64,000 nt of DNA, taken from assembly GCF_030708075.1 (NCBI RefSeq), contig NZ_CP117982.1, forward strand, positions 434,001 to 498,000, in the 5' to 3' direction. This DNA is from Candidatus Epulonipiscium viviparus. Lineage in GTDB: Bacteria > Bacillota > Clostridia > Lachnospirales > Cellulosilyticaceae. Under the pieces are notes generated by a model, which saw only the letters and a list, made by a program, of their open reading frames with translations, ran no database searches and was not told the origin of the DNA. Of this stretch, positions 55,878 to 64,000 are shown one piece after another (positions within the stretch are counted from its first letter, which is position 1; every line of letters starts with the position of its first letter). The position numbers and the translations under genes are program-made.

Positions 55878-56624
55878 ATGAGTATAGTTTCGTTGATGCT
55901 GGCGTCATTACTTGTATTGATACCAGTTTTTATATCTATGCGAGAAGATTTAGATTTGCATAAACAAATTGCGATTAGCGTGGTGCGAGCAGCGATTCAA
56001 TTGACGGTGGTAGGAAGTGTGTTGCAATTAATTTTTGGACTAGAAAATATGTGGGTAACACTGGTTTTTGTAGCATTTATGATTTTCAACGCAGCGATGA
56101 ATGTTACAAAACTACAGCAAGTTGCGCATCAGAGATTGATTAGCTATGCAGGCATCGGAGCGGGGACTGTTGTAACATTGGCAGCGCTGACAATAGCAGG
56201 CGTAATAAATTTTACGGCAGATGAAGTGATTCCGATTTGTGGGATGATTGTCAACAATGCTATGGTGGCTGTATCCATTACGTATAGACAAATGCAAGCA
56301 GGATTTATAGATAAACGAGAAGAGATAGAAACGAAATTGTCGCTTGGGGCTCCCATAAATTTGGCCGCAGCAGATCTGATTAAAAGATGCTTACGAGCAG
56401 GGATGTTGCCAACGATCGATGCGGCAAAGGCGCTAGGGATTGTTGCTTTGCCAGGAATGATGACAGGACTAATCTTGGGTGGGAGCCCCCCGCTAGAGGC
56501 AATAAAGTATCAGCTGATGGTAACGTTTATGCTACTTTCGGCAACTAGCATTGCGACATTTATCATTACGTTGTGTAGTTATCGATCGTTTTTTAATAAG
56601 CATAAGCAGCTAAATATCAAGTAA
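55878..56624 (+). CDS. fetB: ABC transporter permease, FetB/UPF0014 family
   Basis: The start abuts the ATPase stop. The 248-residue protein has about 7 membrane segments and the family blocks NNAMVAVSITYRQM, EIETKLSLGA and GIVALPGMMTGLILGG. It is the membrane half of a FetAB-like exporter. Iron export is the role reported for the E. coli pair; the substrate here is not shown. Confidence 0.85.
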   Translation: MSIVSLMLASLLVLIPVFISMREDLDLHKQIAISVVRAAIQLTVVGSVLQLIFGLENMWVTLVFVAFMIFNAAMNVTKLQQVAHQRLISYAGIGAGTVVTLAALTIAGVINFTADEVIPICGMIVNNAMVAVSITYRQMQAGFIDKREEIETKLSLGAPINLAAADLIKRCLRAGMLPTIDAAKALGIVALPGMMTGLILGGSPPLEAIKYQLMVTFMLLSATSIATFIITLCSYRSFFNKHKQLNIK

Positions 56625-56784
56625 CTTAAGACGCAGCTAATATTAAAATAAGACCATAATTTGGTAAATAAATTAGCTGCAAACAAGTTTATACCACAAA
56701 ATAAACTAGGTATAAATACAACTTCAATGGATAAAAATAAGACTAGCTTTAATTTCAAGCTATGGAAAAGGGGGTTATAAAAGT

Positions 56785-58140
56785 ATGGACAACAAAATAG
56801 CGACGGTAGCTCTAGTACAATCAAAAGAAGATAAGGCTGAAGATATAACAGATGAGCAAATTAAGCAACTGGTACAAGAAACTGTAGAATTAGCGGGAGG
56901 TCTAGGATTTATAAAAGATGGACAAACTGTAGTGGTAAAGCCCAATATTATTTCCACGAGAGCAATAACCGGGCAAGCCGCATCTATGAGAATGGCGCTG
57001 CCCTATGCAGATGCGTATAAAGACAAAAGCAAGCTCATTCCAAAAGAAGTGAATGGTATAACAGCAGATTATAGAGTTGCACAAGAGCTGACTGCTATGG
57101 TTAGAGAAGTGAATCCAACAGGAAAAATTTATATTATGGAGTCTAGTGGTGATGGGGCAACGAGCAAAAATCTAGAGCTGATGGGATATATAAAAGAAAA
57201 CTTTCCGAATGTGGATGAAATAATATCTCTAGACGACACAGGCAATGCCTACAGAAATGTGGATGCACCAGATGTGGTAGGCGTAGATCCGCCAGCTAAC
57301 CAAGAATATAAAAAACTTGCTAAGTGGATGAAAAATAAATATTATTTTGATAAAAAATATTATGAATCGGATGTAGTGATCTCGCTTTGCTGTTTAAAAA
57401 ACCACATGAATGCGGGGTTCACCGGTGGGATTAAAAATATTGGAATAGGTGTTATGCCGCAGCAAATTTATAGAAGCTTTAAAAATGGATCAGTAGTGAG
57501 AGGTTTAACAATATCTCATGAATTTAATGATATAAGTCATTTTATACACGACTATTATTCGCTTAAGCCTGCGGACTTTGTGTTGCTAGATGGATTACAA
57601 GGGCTGGCATATGGACCAGCAGCTCAGGGGGCACCAAGCTATGCAGCAGCAAAGATGAATATGCGAGTTATGATGGCGTCAAAGGATGTTGTTGCAAATG
57701 ATACAATAGCTGCACTGATTGTGGGGGTAGATCCGCATAAAGTACCGTATATAAAGAGCCTTGCTAAAGACGGGGTAGGTGTAACCAATCTGAGAAAAAT
57801 AGTGGTTAAGGGAAATGTTCGAGTGGATCAAATAAAAAAACCGTTTCCGTTTGCGAAGGGAGTTTTGTCAAAAGTATTTAGGATTCCAGCAGGCGTTGCA
57901 TATGATAACTACAATCCGCCAAAAGCAAAGGTAAAGTTTATTAATATTGCTGATGGCAAGCTAAATGCAAAATTAGAAGTTGGAGAAGAGGTTATCAAAG
58001 TTGAAATTTATAATGAGCAATCAGGATTGGTGGGAGTTGTTAGCAAAGATTTTTCAGAAATAAGCGTAGATTTTGAAGGAAACAAGGGAGTTTTGATAGT
58101 ATACGATAATTTATTAAACGCGCAAAAAATAGAGTTTTAA
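56785..58140 (+). CDS. DUF362-domain protein
   Basis: ATG at 56785; GGGGG is about 9 bases upstream. Residues 1-330 match the DUF362 pattern (VVVKPNIIS, VIISLCCLKNHMNAGFTGGIKNIGIG, LLDGLQGL). Many relatives carry ferredoxin clusters; this one has only CC in SLCCLK and no 4Fe-4S motif. The C-terminal 90 residues are a small beta domain. Function unknown. It has a 160-base leader that contains an imperfect inverted repeat (GCAGCTAAT at 56633, ATTAGCTGC at 56672). Confidence 0.75.
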   Translation: MDNKIATVALVQSKEDKAEDITDEQIKQLVQETVELAGGLGFIKDGQTVVVKPNIISTRAITGQAASMRMALPYADAYKDKSKLIPKEVNGITADYRVAQELTAMVREVNPTGKIYIMESSGDGATSKNLELMGYIKENFPNVDEIISLDDTGNAYRNVDAPDVVGVDPPANQEYKKLAKWMKNKYYFDKKYYESDVVISLCCLKNHMNAGFTGGIKNIGIGVMPQQIYRSFKNGSVVRGLTISHEFNDISHFIHDYYSLKPADFVLLDGLQGLAYGPAAQGAPSYAAAKMNMRVMMASKDVVANDTIAALIVGVDPHKVPYIKSLAKDGVGVTNLRKIVVKGNVRVDQIKKPFPFAKGVLSKVFRIPAGVAYDNYNPPKAKVKFINIADGKLNAKLEVGEEVIKVEIYNEQSGLVGVVSKDFSEISVDFEGNKGVLIVYDNLLNAQKIEF

Positions 58141-58149
58141 ATTCATGCT

Positions 58150-58175
58150 GCCGAAGAAACAATTCCTTTGGCAGC
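58150..58175. terminator. Weak hairpin between convergent genes
   Basis: GCTGCCGAAG pairs with CTTTGGCAGC (one G-U pair) between the DUF362 gene and the convergent hydrolase gene, with no clear T run on either strand. Confidence 0.3.
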
Positions 58176-58184
58176 AGCTGAGAG

Positions 58185-58928
58185 TTATGCGTACTGAGTC
58201 AAAAAGTCTGCGACAATCATTGGGTCAGACAAACTATGAGGGTGATGCGCACAGTCTGGTTTTAGTATATACATATTGATAAGCTGATTTGATCGGCAGT
58301 AGTCGATTAGCAATTGACAATTCTCTTTAACAGGGACAACATCATCATCGTCGCCCGCCACGACTGCAATAGGGATTTTATGTCTTGTTAAAAAATCGAG
58401 GTTATCAACAGGGTTTTCTGCAAAGGCTAAAACTGTAGTTGTTGTAAGGTCATAGCATTCGAGACATTCAGCATACTGAGCTGCAGCGCCTATACCGGTC
58501 ATTAGTCCTCCAGGCCAACTTTTGATATCCAAAACTGGTGCATCTAAATATAATGCCGAAACAGCGGTGGGATATTGCCTAGCAAAATTCATAGCATAGA
58601 GGCCGCCTCGGCTAAATCCCAATATAATAACTTTCGGGTTGAGATGAAATGTTGTGACAACCATATCATAGAATTGCTTCATTAACGCAACAGCTGCGGG
58701 AGAACCATACATATTTGAAATTTTGTAGTATGCTAAAAAATATCCGCGATTGAGCATTTCGATATCTACAGTATCAAAGCCACCCAAAAATTCGGCACGC
58801 CATATCCATTTCGCCTCAGAGGTGGCGGTGTGAGGTCTAATAACAAACGCCTCTCTTTTATTAAATATAAATTTGTCAACAGTAAATCCGTGATAATCAG
58901 TTCCATTAATATTTTTCAATGCAATCAA
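58185..58928 (-). CDS. Cytoplasmic alpha/beta hydrolase
   Basis: A 247-residue hydrolase with nucleophile elbow GFSRGG near residue 146, acid in GDDDDVVP and His in CAHHPHSL. It lacks a signal peptide. The N-terminal beta segment (RPHTATSEAKWIWRAEF) is like that of hydrolases found in glycan loci. Esterase or peptidase activity is likely but the substrate is unknown. The gene begins 3 bases after the previous gene's stop, so it belongs to the 58.2-60.3 kb operon. Confidence 0.75.
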   Translation of the reverse strand: MIALKNINGTDYHGFTVDKFIFNKREAFVIRPHTATSEAKWIWRAEFLGGFDTVDIEMLNRGYFLAYYKISNMYGSPAAVALMKQFYDMVVTTFHLNPKVIILGFSRGGLYAMNFARQYPTAVSALYLDAPVLDIKSWPGGLMTGIGAAAQYAECLECYDLTTTTVLAFAENPVDNLDFLTRHKIPIAVVAGDDDDVVPVKENCQLLIDYCRSNQLINMYILKPDCAHHPHSLSDPMIVADFLTQYA

Positions 58929-58931
58929 CTC

Positions 58932-59591
58932 CTATGCGCTAAGCTCATCTAAATCTAGTTCCCATAGCTTCGCAGTGATAACGTTACCGTATTCTAGTTT
59001 ACCATTGCCCACCATAAATCCAAATTTCATAGGCTGATCGATAGCATAATCATTATCTTCGAGAAATATCACAAGGATCTTAGGATACTCAATTTTAGGT
59101 TCACCAGTTGCTGGATCGATAGAACTAATCTGATATTCTGAGATTTCGATACTCATTTTATCATAGACCATTTTGATATTGTAGAACAAATTTTCGATGC
59201 GTATATATACCCCAATATTAGGTGTAATATATCCTAATATTGGATAAATATGGTGCGGATCAACAACTTCTATATCATGCTCGAGAAGCGAACCCTCAAT
59301 TAGGCGATACTTATAATGTGTATCATAAAAATGATCTAGTATGCCAAGAAGCAATCGGGAGGGCAGTGTAGTTAACTCTATAAAAAAATTATTTGGCGGA
59401 CCATCAGTGCCGGAGCATCGAATTTGAGATAGTCGTTCTAGGTCTATTTCTAAGAGGTTTGCTATATCGGCATCGTTTTCAAAAAGCGTGCTTAATGAAT
59501 TTATGGCAAACTTGAGTACATCGTCGCTAGCATCCTTAAGCTCTTCGCGCATTCCTTGCAAAAGTTCATTAAATTCATCCATTTCATCCAT
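58932..59591 (-). CDS. Protein of unknown function between two hydrolases
   Basis: AAGGAG is 7 bases before the ATG at 59591. The 219-residue acidic protein (pI probably near 4) has a helical N-terminus (EFNELLQGMREELKD) and a beta-rich C-terminal half (GYITPNIGVYIRIENLFYNIKMVYDKMSIEI). No family recognised. Its tight spacing (3 bases) to the hydrolase downstream and 18 bases to the one upstream indicates one operon. Confidence 0.65.
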   Translation of the reverse strand: MDEMDEFNELLQGMREELKDASDDVLKFAINSLSTLFENDADIANLLEIDLERLSQIRCSGTDGPPNNFFIELTTLPSRLLLGILDHFYDTHYKYRLIEGSLLEHDIEVVDPHHIYPILGYITPNIGVYIRIENLFYNIKMVYDKMSIEISEYQISSIDPATGEPKIEYPKILVIFLEDNDYAIDQPMKFGFMVGNGKLEYGNVITAKLWELDLDELSA

Positions 59592-59609
59592 AAAAATTCT
59601 CCTTAAGTA

Positions 59610-60338
59610 TTAATTTGTATTTGCAATAAATTCAAGCGTGGCAGTAATGATTTGATCTTGCTGGGCTATTGGAGATATTGTTGGATCGAGGTCTCCGATT
59701 TGCGAGCCGTAGAGTCCAAACTGCGCATGATTTCCGCCGGCTATTTTTTTAAAGATAGTATCATCGGGAAGGTATGGTCTACTGTCTGCAATGTTCTCAA
59801 GCGTTGTAAGGCCATCTAGATCGGCATAAATACTAATAACCGGTATATCAACATTAGATAGATTGTCGCGTGGGTCGGGATATGAAGCAAGTAAAATTAG
59901 TCCGGCGAGCTGATCGTGATGGTCTTTGGCAAATGAAGCTGCACTGACACCACCCATAGAGTGTCCAGCAACATACCAGTGCATATCTGGGAACTGCGCC
60001 ATGACTTCTGCTGCCTTATTAGTATCAAACAACGATAGGTGCATATTAACACTTAAGAGAGCGACCAAATATCCATGCGAGGCAATGGCGCTGGCGTAAT
60101 AGGTATATGCTTCGGGCTCGATCAATGCTCCGGGATATACGATAAGTCCGGTATTAGTGGGGTTGTCATTTGGCTGAAAAATAATCGTTCCGTCTGCTGC
60201 GGTTGAGACGTCGACATTGTCGTAGATAGGCAGTGAGATATCGGTAGACAGAGAATGTGTATTATTAAGCCATAAAAATATACCTATAATAGAAATAAAT
60301 AAAGCTATGGATACAGACTTCATAATTTTGTTTAACAT
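59610..60338 (-). CDS. Membrane-anchored alpha/beta hydrolase
   Basis: ATG at 60338 (MLNKIMKSVSIALFIS) is supported by AGGAG at 60346-60350, unlike the ATG 21 bases upstream. An N-terminal hydrophobic segment (residues 5-24) anchors or exports the protein. The fold shows oxyanion region VYPGALIEPEAY, nucleophile elbow GHSMGG near 128 and His in GGNHAQFG. It resembles the 'hydrolase 5' group with bound substrate unknown. First gene of a three-gene operon; a good promoter precedes it. Confidence 0.75.
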   Translation of the reverse strand: MLNKIMKSVSIALFISIIGIFLWLNNTHSLSTDISLPIYDNVDVSTAADGTIIFQPNDNPTNTGLIVYPGALIEPEAYTYYASAIASHGYLVALLSVNMHLSLFDTNKAAEVMAQFPDMHWYVAGHSMGGVSAASFAKDHHDQLAGLILLASYPDPRDNLSNVDIPVISIYADLDGLTTLENIADSRPYLPDDTIFKKIAGGNHAQFGLYGSQIGDLDPTISPIAQQDQIITATLEFIANTN

Positions 60339-60382
60339 AAAAATTCTCCTAGCTATCATAGTCGTACAATATTTTTTATGAT

Positions 60383-60409
60383 ATTATATCGAAAAAATTT
60401 TTTCGTCAA
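60383..60409 (-). promoter_or_regulatory. Promoter of the hydrolase operon
   Basis: On the minus strand TTGACG (60404-60409) and TATAAT (60383-60388), 15 bases apart; an AT-rich 14-base palindrome (GAAAAAATTTTTTC) lies in the spacer. Confidence 0.5.
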
Positions 60410-60417
60410 GGGGGGGC

Positions 60418-60445
60418 AAAAAAACTCCCATTGTAGCGGGAGTTT
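60418..60445 (-). terminator. Terminator of the Sel1 operon
   Basis: Stem AAACTCCC (60422-60429) with GGGAGTTT (60438-60445); on the minus strand the stem runs into T7. Confidence 0.8.
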
Positions 60446-60449
60446 CGAT

Positions 60450-61463
60450 CTAAAATCCTTTGTTGGCTAGCTCGGTAATTACAGTTTTTGCAACTTCATA
60501 TCCCTTTTCAGCGGATTTGCAATACCATTTGAGTGCTTCGGTATAATTAACTTCAACGCCTCGGCCTTGTCGATAATATAATCCTACATTTGCTTCTGCA
60601 ATGGAGTTGCCTTGGTTGGCAGATAAAAGGTACCAGTTGAATGCTTCTGCCTCATTTTTTTCAACGCCAGTTCCTGTGCCATAACACCAGCCAACATAGT
60701 TTTGCGCATCGGAATGCTTTTGTGTGGCCGCGGTTAAGTACCAGCGAAATGCCTCGTAATCATTTTTGACTATGCCATCGCCTTCGGCATATTTTCGTGC
60801 AAGATTATACTGATTCCAAGGATTTCCTTGCTCCGCGACTTGAACATACCATTTGAGCGCTTCCTCTTTATTGGGTTCGATGCCTATGCCCTTTGCGTAA
60901 CACTCGCCAACTTGCCAGCAGGAAGCGAGATATCCTTCTTCGGCAGCTTTTAGGTACCAGGTGAAGGCCATATTGAGATCCTTTTTTATACCAAATCCAG
61001 ATTCAAACCGCTTCGCAAGGAGATGCTTACTGCGACCATCGCCGGTCTCGGCAGCGGTAATATACCATTTGTGTGCCTCTTCATCGCTTTGTTTTACACC
61101 CAGACCATTTGTATAGCATTTGCCAATGTTCCAGCAAGCAGATGCGTATCCTAAGTCAACAGCTTTTTTATACCATTGAAAGGCAGCTTCGTGATCGAGT
61201 TGAGTTCCTATAGCGTTTGCGTAGCATCTTGCTAAATGAAAGCATCCCTCTGCAATATTGAAATGAGCAGCTTTTGTGAACCAATCAAATGCGGTGACCT
61301 CGTTGGTTTCAGTGCCAGTGCCATCTAAATAGTAGGTTGCCACAATATTATATGCTTTTGTGTATCCTTGCTGAGCGGCTTTGAGATACCATGCGAAGGC
61401 GGCATCCTCATCAGGAGCGGTACCAATGCCGTTGGCTTGAAATGAGCAGCTTTTGTGAACCAA
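60450..61463 (-). CDS. Sel1-repeat protein, C-terminal part (frame shifted by duplication)
   Basis: The ATG at 61463 has no biological support; it lies inside a duplicated 179-bp unit. The frame continues the Sel1-type repeats of the gene that starts at 62764: about eight 36-residue units of the form 'A..WY..AAE.GY..A...L..CY..G.G...N...A'. It ends ITELANKGF, like the neighbouring Sel1 protein. Sel1 repeats form helical superhelices that bind partner proteins. Read with the previous frame as one 711-residue protein. Confidence 0.85.
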   Translation of the reverse strand: MVHKSCSFQANGIGTAPDEDAAFAWYLKAAQQGYTKAYNIVATYYLDGTGTETNEVTAFDWFTKAAHFNIAEGCFHLARCYANAIGTQLDHEAAFQWYKKAVDLGYASACWNIGKCYTNGLGVKQSDEEAHKWYITAAETGDGRSKHLLAKRFESGFGIKKDLNMAFTWYLKAAEEGYLASCWQVGECYAKGIGIEPNKEEALKWYVQVAEQGNPWNQYNLARKYAEGDGIVKNDYEAFRWYLTAATQKHSDAQNYVGWCYGTGTGVEKNEAEAFNWYLLSANQGNSIAEANVGLYYRQGRGVEVNYTEALKWYCKSAEKGYEVAKTVITELANKGF

Positions 61464-61615
61464 TCAAATGCGGTGACCTCGTTGGTTTCAGTGCCAGTGC
61501 CATCTAAATAGTAGGTTGCCACAATATTATATGCTTTTGTGTATCCTTGCTGAGCGGCTTTGAGATACCATGCGAAGGCGGCATCCTCATCAGGAGCGGT
61601 ACCAATGCCGTTGGC
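61258..61615 (-). repeat. Exact 179-bp tandem duplication inside the Sel1 gene
   Basis: 61258-61436 and 61437-61615 are identical along their length. 179 is not a multiple of 3, so the second copy shifts the frame and splits the gene. Deleting one copy leaves a single open frame from 62764 to 60450. Confidence 0.95.
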
Positions 61616-62764
61616 ATAGAATGTTGCAAGTTCAAATTGTGCTGGAGCAAAGCCGAGAAGAGCTGAAGTTTTGTACCAATTAAATGCTTCGGAGTCGCTA
61701 CTGTCCACGCTGATTCCTTGTTGATAATATGTAGCAACTGTGCATTGAGCTAGGGGATAGTCTAGGGTAGCAGATTTTAAAAACCACTCGAATGCTATAG
61801 ATTCATTTTTAGAGACACCATCTCCATTGGAGTAGCAAGTTCCAAGATGAAAGAATGCTTCGGGATCATTTTGGTAACTGGCTTTGGTAAACCATTCGAT
61901 GGCTAACGCGTAATTGCGATCTACGCCGATTCCATTTTTGTAGCTTAAGCCAACTTTATTTTGTGCGGAAGCATGGCTCTGCTTGGCTGCAAGAAGATAA
62001 TACGCGAATGCTTCGGTAGCGTTTTTGTCGACGCCGATGCCGTATTCATAATATTGTGCAACTGCAAATTGAGAATCTAAATAGTATTTGTCGGCCATTT
62101 TTTTGTGAATATTAAATGCGGCAGTTTCGTTTTTGGTAGTTCCGAGACCAGCTTCGTAGCAATTACATAGAGCATGCTGTGCGGGAATATATTCTTGAGC
62201 AGCCGACTTAACATACCAGTTGAACGCCGTAGTCGCATCGGAAGTAACGCCGGTTCCGTTTGCATAGCAGGTGGCTAAATGAAACTGCGCAATAGCATCG
62301 CCAGCTTCAGCAGATTTGGAGAACCATTCAACAGCTTTAGAAAAATCAGGACCGATTCCTTCTAAAAAACAGAGCCCCAATTTAGTTTGAGCGACAGTAT
62401 CGCCAGACTCAGCGGTGGAAGCAAGTTCTATAAAAGTATCCCAGGTAACAGAAGAAATGTTGTCAGTATCAGTATTTGAACATTGAGCAAAAACGAAGCA
62501 TTCAACTGCTGTTGCAGCTTTATCATCGCCCCACATCAGTTCGGAGGTGAGGTGGTCTATAATGCTTTGAATGGCTGTGGTATCGTCTGGAGACGTAACT
62601 CGATCGGCAACTATCAGGGCAACGCCGCATTCTGCAGCACGAATCAAAAGATTGTTTTCTGCTTTGACTAATTCTAAGTCTGCAATTAAGCTCCTTAATA
62701 TGGAGGTATCGAGAAAAGCAGTTTTTCCGTATTGAGTATAAATATTTCTTAATTTAAATTTCAT
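61325..62764 (-). CDS. Sel1-repeat protein with shared N-terminal domain, N-terminal part
   Basis: ATG at 62764, 15 bases after the stop of the upstream Sel1 gene, with GGTGA as a weak ribosome site. Residues 1-97 (MKFKLRNIYTQYGKTAF) match the N-terminal domain shared with the two LRR proteins. From about residue 125 there are about nine Sel1 repeats. The last 30 residues of this frame (PTALVPLLMRMPPSHG...) are out-of-frame translation caused by the 179-bp duplication. Same operon as the neighbouring Sel1 gene. The role is likely protein-protein binding. Confidence 0.85.
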   Translation of the reverse strand: MKFKLRNIYTQYGKTAFLDTSILRSLIADLELVKAENNLLIRAAECGVALIVADRVTSPDDTTAIQSIIDHLTSELMWGDDKAATAVECFVFAQCSNTDTDNISSVTWDTFIELASTAESGDTVAQTKLGLCFLEGIGPDFSKAVEWFSKSAEAGDAIAQFHLATCYANGTGVTSDATTAFNWYVKSAAQEYIPAQHALCNCYEAGLGTTKNETAAFNIHKKMADKYYLDSQFAVAQYYEYGIGVDKNATEAFAYYLLAAKQSHASAQNKVGLSYKNGIGVDRNYALAIEWFTKASYQNDPEAFFHLGTCYSNGDGVSKNESIAFEWFLKSATLDYPLAQCTVATYYQQGISVDSSDSEAFNWYKTSALLGFAPAQFELATFYANGIGTAPDEDAAFAWYLKAAQQGYTKAYNIVATYYLDGTGTETNEVTAFDWFTKAAHFKPTALVPLLMRMPPSHGISKPLSKDTQKHIILWQPTI

Positions 62765-62779
62765 TATGATTCACCGACC

Positions 62780-63730
62780 CTAAAAGCCTTTGGCGCAAAT
62801 ACTATCAATAACTTTTTGAGCATCTTCATTGCCCTGAGAAGCGGCCTGCATATACCAATGAAGTGCTTCGGTATAATTTGGAGTAATTTTTTTTGTAGGA
62901 GGTGACGAAGGTGTGTCGGATTTTTTGGAAGGCTTTATGATTTTGGTGAGTGATTTTTTATCGGCTTTAGCATTAGAATAATAGCATCCAACTTTATATT
63001 GTGCTTTGGCATATCCTTGCTGTGCAGCGAGTAGATAGTAGTTAAGCGCCAACTGTAAATATCTGTTGAAGGCTTCTGTGAGATTTTTTTCGACACCGAT
63101 GCCATGTTCATAGCAAGGACCAATCATTCGTTGGGCATCAACATAGCCTTCTTCAGCGGCGGTGGAATACCAATGAAATGCCTTCAGCTTATTTTGTTCG
63201 ATTCCCTTGCCATGTTCGTAGCATTGGGCAACAATAAACTGAGCCAAAACATATCCTTGCTCTGCTGCACGCAAATACCAATGAAAAGCCTTGTAGGGAT
63301 TGCTAGTTAGCCCTTGTTCATAGCAGTTACCAACATTGTACTGAACAACTACGTCACCTTCTTCTGCAAGCAGCAGGTGTTCGGGGAATTCCTCGATAGT
63401 AATATTGCTAGAAGCTTCGGAGGTGCTTCGATCTCCAAATTTGGCATATGTAAAATACTCCACAGCCTGAATAGCTTTGTCTTCGCTCCACATCAAATTT
63501 GAAACTAGATGGTTAACAATGATATCAATTTGGGTAGAATTATTTGGAGCCGGAACATTGTCCATAACTTGTATGGCAACACCGCAGTCTATTGCTCGAA
63601 TAAGTAAATTGGTATCAGATTCATCTAGCGAAAGATCTTGTATTAAATTTTTGAGAACGGGAGTGTTTGCGAACATCGGTTCTCCATATTGAAGGTAAAC
63701 TTGTCTAAGAATTGTTGTTATTTCTGCCAT
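62780..63730 (-). CDS. Sel1-repeat protein with shared N-terminal domain
   Basis: ATG at 63730 is chosen because AAGGAA (63739-63744) is 8 bases upstream and MAEITTILRQVYLQYG aligns with the three other shared N-termini. Residues 1-100 form that domain; then about six Sel1 repeats follow, interrupted near residue 265 by a Lys/Ser/Pro-rich insert (KPSKKSDTPSSPPTKK). It ends DSICAKGF. A promoter (63791-63819) precedes it, and it is the first gene of the operon. Confidence 0.88.
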   Translation of the reverse strand: MAEITTILRQVYLQYGEPMFANTPVLKNLIQDLSLDESDTNLLIRAIDCGVAIQVMDNVPAPNNSTQIDIIVNHLVSNLMWSEDKAIQAVEYFTYAKFGDRSTSEASSNITIEEFPEHLLLAEEGDVVVQYNVGNCYEQGLTSNPYKAFHWYLRAAEQGYVLAQFIVAQCYEHGKGIEQNKLKAFHWYSTAAEEGYVDAQRMIGPCYEHGIGVEKNLTEAFNRYLQLALNYYLLAAQQGYAKAQYKVGCYYSNAKADKKSLTKIIKPSKKSDTPSSPPTKKITPNYTEALHWYMQAASQGNEDAQKVIDSICAKGF

Positions 63731-63790
63731 AATTAATCTTCCTTTCGAAAATAAAATTGCGAATATGGCAAGCCATAGTCCCATTTTTAT

Positions 63791-63819
63791 ATTTTACATT
63801 ATTTTCTAATTATGTACAA
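63791..63819 (-). promoter_or_regulatory. Promoter of the Sel1 operon
   Basis: On the minus strand TTGTAC (63814-63819), a 17-base spacer and TAAAAT (63791-63796). ATTTTACATT around the -10 is identical to that before the LRR gene at 1 kb. Confidence 0.5.
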
Positions 63820-63865
63820 GAACTTAAAAATATTTTTTGAGAAATTATAAAAGTTAAAAAAGTGG

Positions 63866-63894
63866 TTGACAAATAAAAATATAAATGTTATTAT
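63866..63894 (+). promoter_or_regulatory. Promoter of the Rrf2-family regulator gene
   Basis: TTGACA (63866-63871), 17 bases, TATTAT (63889-63894). Confidence 0.6.
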
Positions 63895-63908
63895 AATAAA
63901 TAGAAAAC

Positions 63909-63925
63909 CCTAGTAAAAAACTAGG
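63909..63925 (+). promoter_or_regulatory. Palindrome near the transcription start, possible autoregulatory operator
   Basis: CCTAGT (63909-63914) and ACTAGG (63920-63925) around a five-A centre, just after the predicted start of transcription. Rrf2 proteins often bind such sites at their own promoters. It could instead be a leader hairpin. Confidence 0.4.
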
Positions 63926-63940
63926 AATTGGAGAAAAGCT

Positions 63941-64000
63941 ATGAAACTATCCACAAAAGGTAGATATGGTCTACGAGCTATGATCGATATAGGTGTTCAT
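63941..64000 (+). CDS. Rrf2-family transcriptional regulator, 3' end cut by window edge
   Basis: GGAG (63930-63933) lies 7 bases before the ATG. The 20 visible residues, MKLSTKGRYGLRAMIDIGVH, are the characteristic winged-helix start of IscR/CymR-type Rrf2 regulators. Whether it holds an iron-sulfur cluster cannot be told. In many Clostridia the gene leads an iscS-iscU operon, which would lie beyond the window. Confidence 0.88.
   Translation, partial: MKLSTKGRYGLRAMIDIGVH

Overview
The window looks like chromosome of a low-GC, spore-lineage Clostridia member, most like Lachnospirales. The pointers are a SCIFF precursor peptide, a divergent alpha/beta-type spore DNA-binding protein, BspA-type leucine-rich repeats, Sel1 repeats, an S-layer-homology giant protein, flagellar FlaG/YjfB genes and consistent GGAGG ribosome sites. 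A relative of Cellulosilyticum/Epulopiscium would fit, but that is inference from gene content only.

Layout. 1-13.4 kb: a truncated BspA-like protein gene on the minus strand, a membrane-anchored alpha/beta hydrolase, three consecutive and mutually divergent dynamin-like GTPases, a second BspA-like protein, a long coiled-coil protein, and convergent topB. 13.6-28.3 kb: one giant secreted surface-protein gene, built from roughly 35-40 FIVAR-like helical repeats of about 85 residues, a BspA-like island, a Gly-Ser linker and three C-terminal SLH motifs. As given it is broken by indels in a 42-bp tandem-repeat tract near 19.1-19.5 kb and carries a 53-base G run inside a 165-bp duplication near 27.8 kb. 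28.5-33.5 kb: an amino-acid permease, the spore protein, lysine/threonine-family genes asd and dapB, a TauE-type exporter and a small membrane protein. 33.6-43.5 kb: a HIT protein, a flavodoxin/SCP2 fusion with an Ala-Pro repeat linker, an RND efflux pair whose pump has a long coiled-coil tail, an unlisted SCIFF peptide gene, and a two-component system. 43.5-49.7 kb: a PHP phosphoesterase, a small flagellar cluster, tgt-yajC, and proA-proB. 49.8-58.1 kb: a short-chain dehydrogenase, beta-helix protein and GH2 glycosidase forming a carbohydrate operon, a FetAB-like ABC exporter, and a DUF362 protein. 58.2-63.7 kb (minus): two alpha/beta hydrolases with an unknown protein between them, and two Sel1-repeat proteins. 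The window ends inside an Rrf2-family regulator.

How parts may work together. The best candidate for an undescribed system is scattered at both ends. Four proteins (two BspA-LRR, two Sel1) start with the same roughly 95-residue helical domain and then switch to different repeat scaffolds. One of the LRR genes directly follows the three dynamin-like GTPases and precedes the coiled-coil gene. This suggests an intracellular membrane-remodelling or scaffold module with interchangeable repeat adaptors. The functional link is inference; the shared domain is visible in the sequence.

Sequence quality. Three places (the indels at 19.1-19.5 kb, poly-G plus duplication at 27.8 kb, and an exact 179-bp tandem duplication at 61.3-61.6 kb that splits a Sel1 gene) look more like assembly errors than biology. 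Removing one copy of the 179-bp unit restores a single reading frame.
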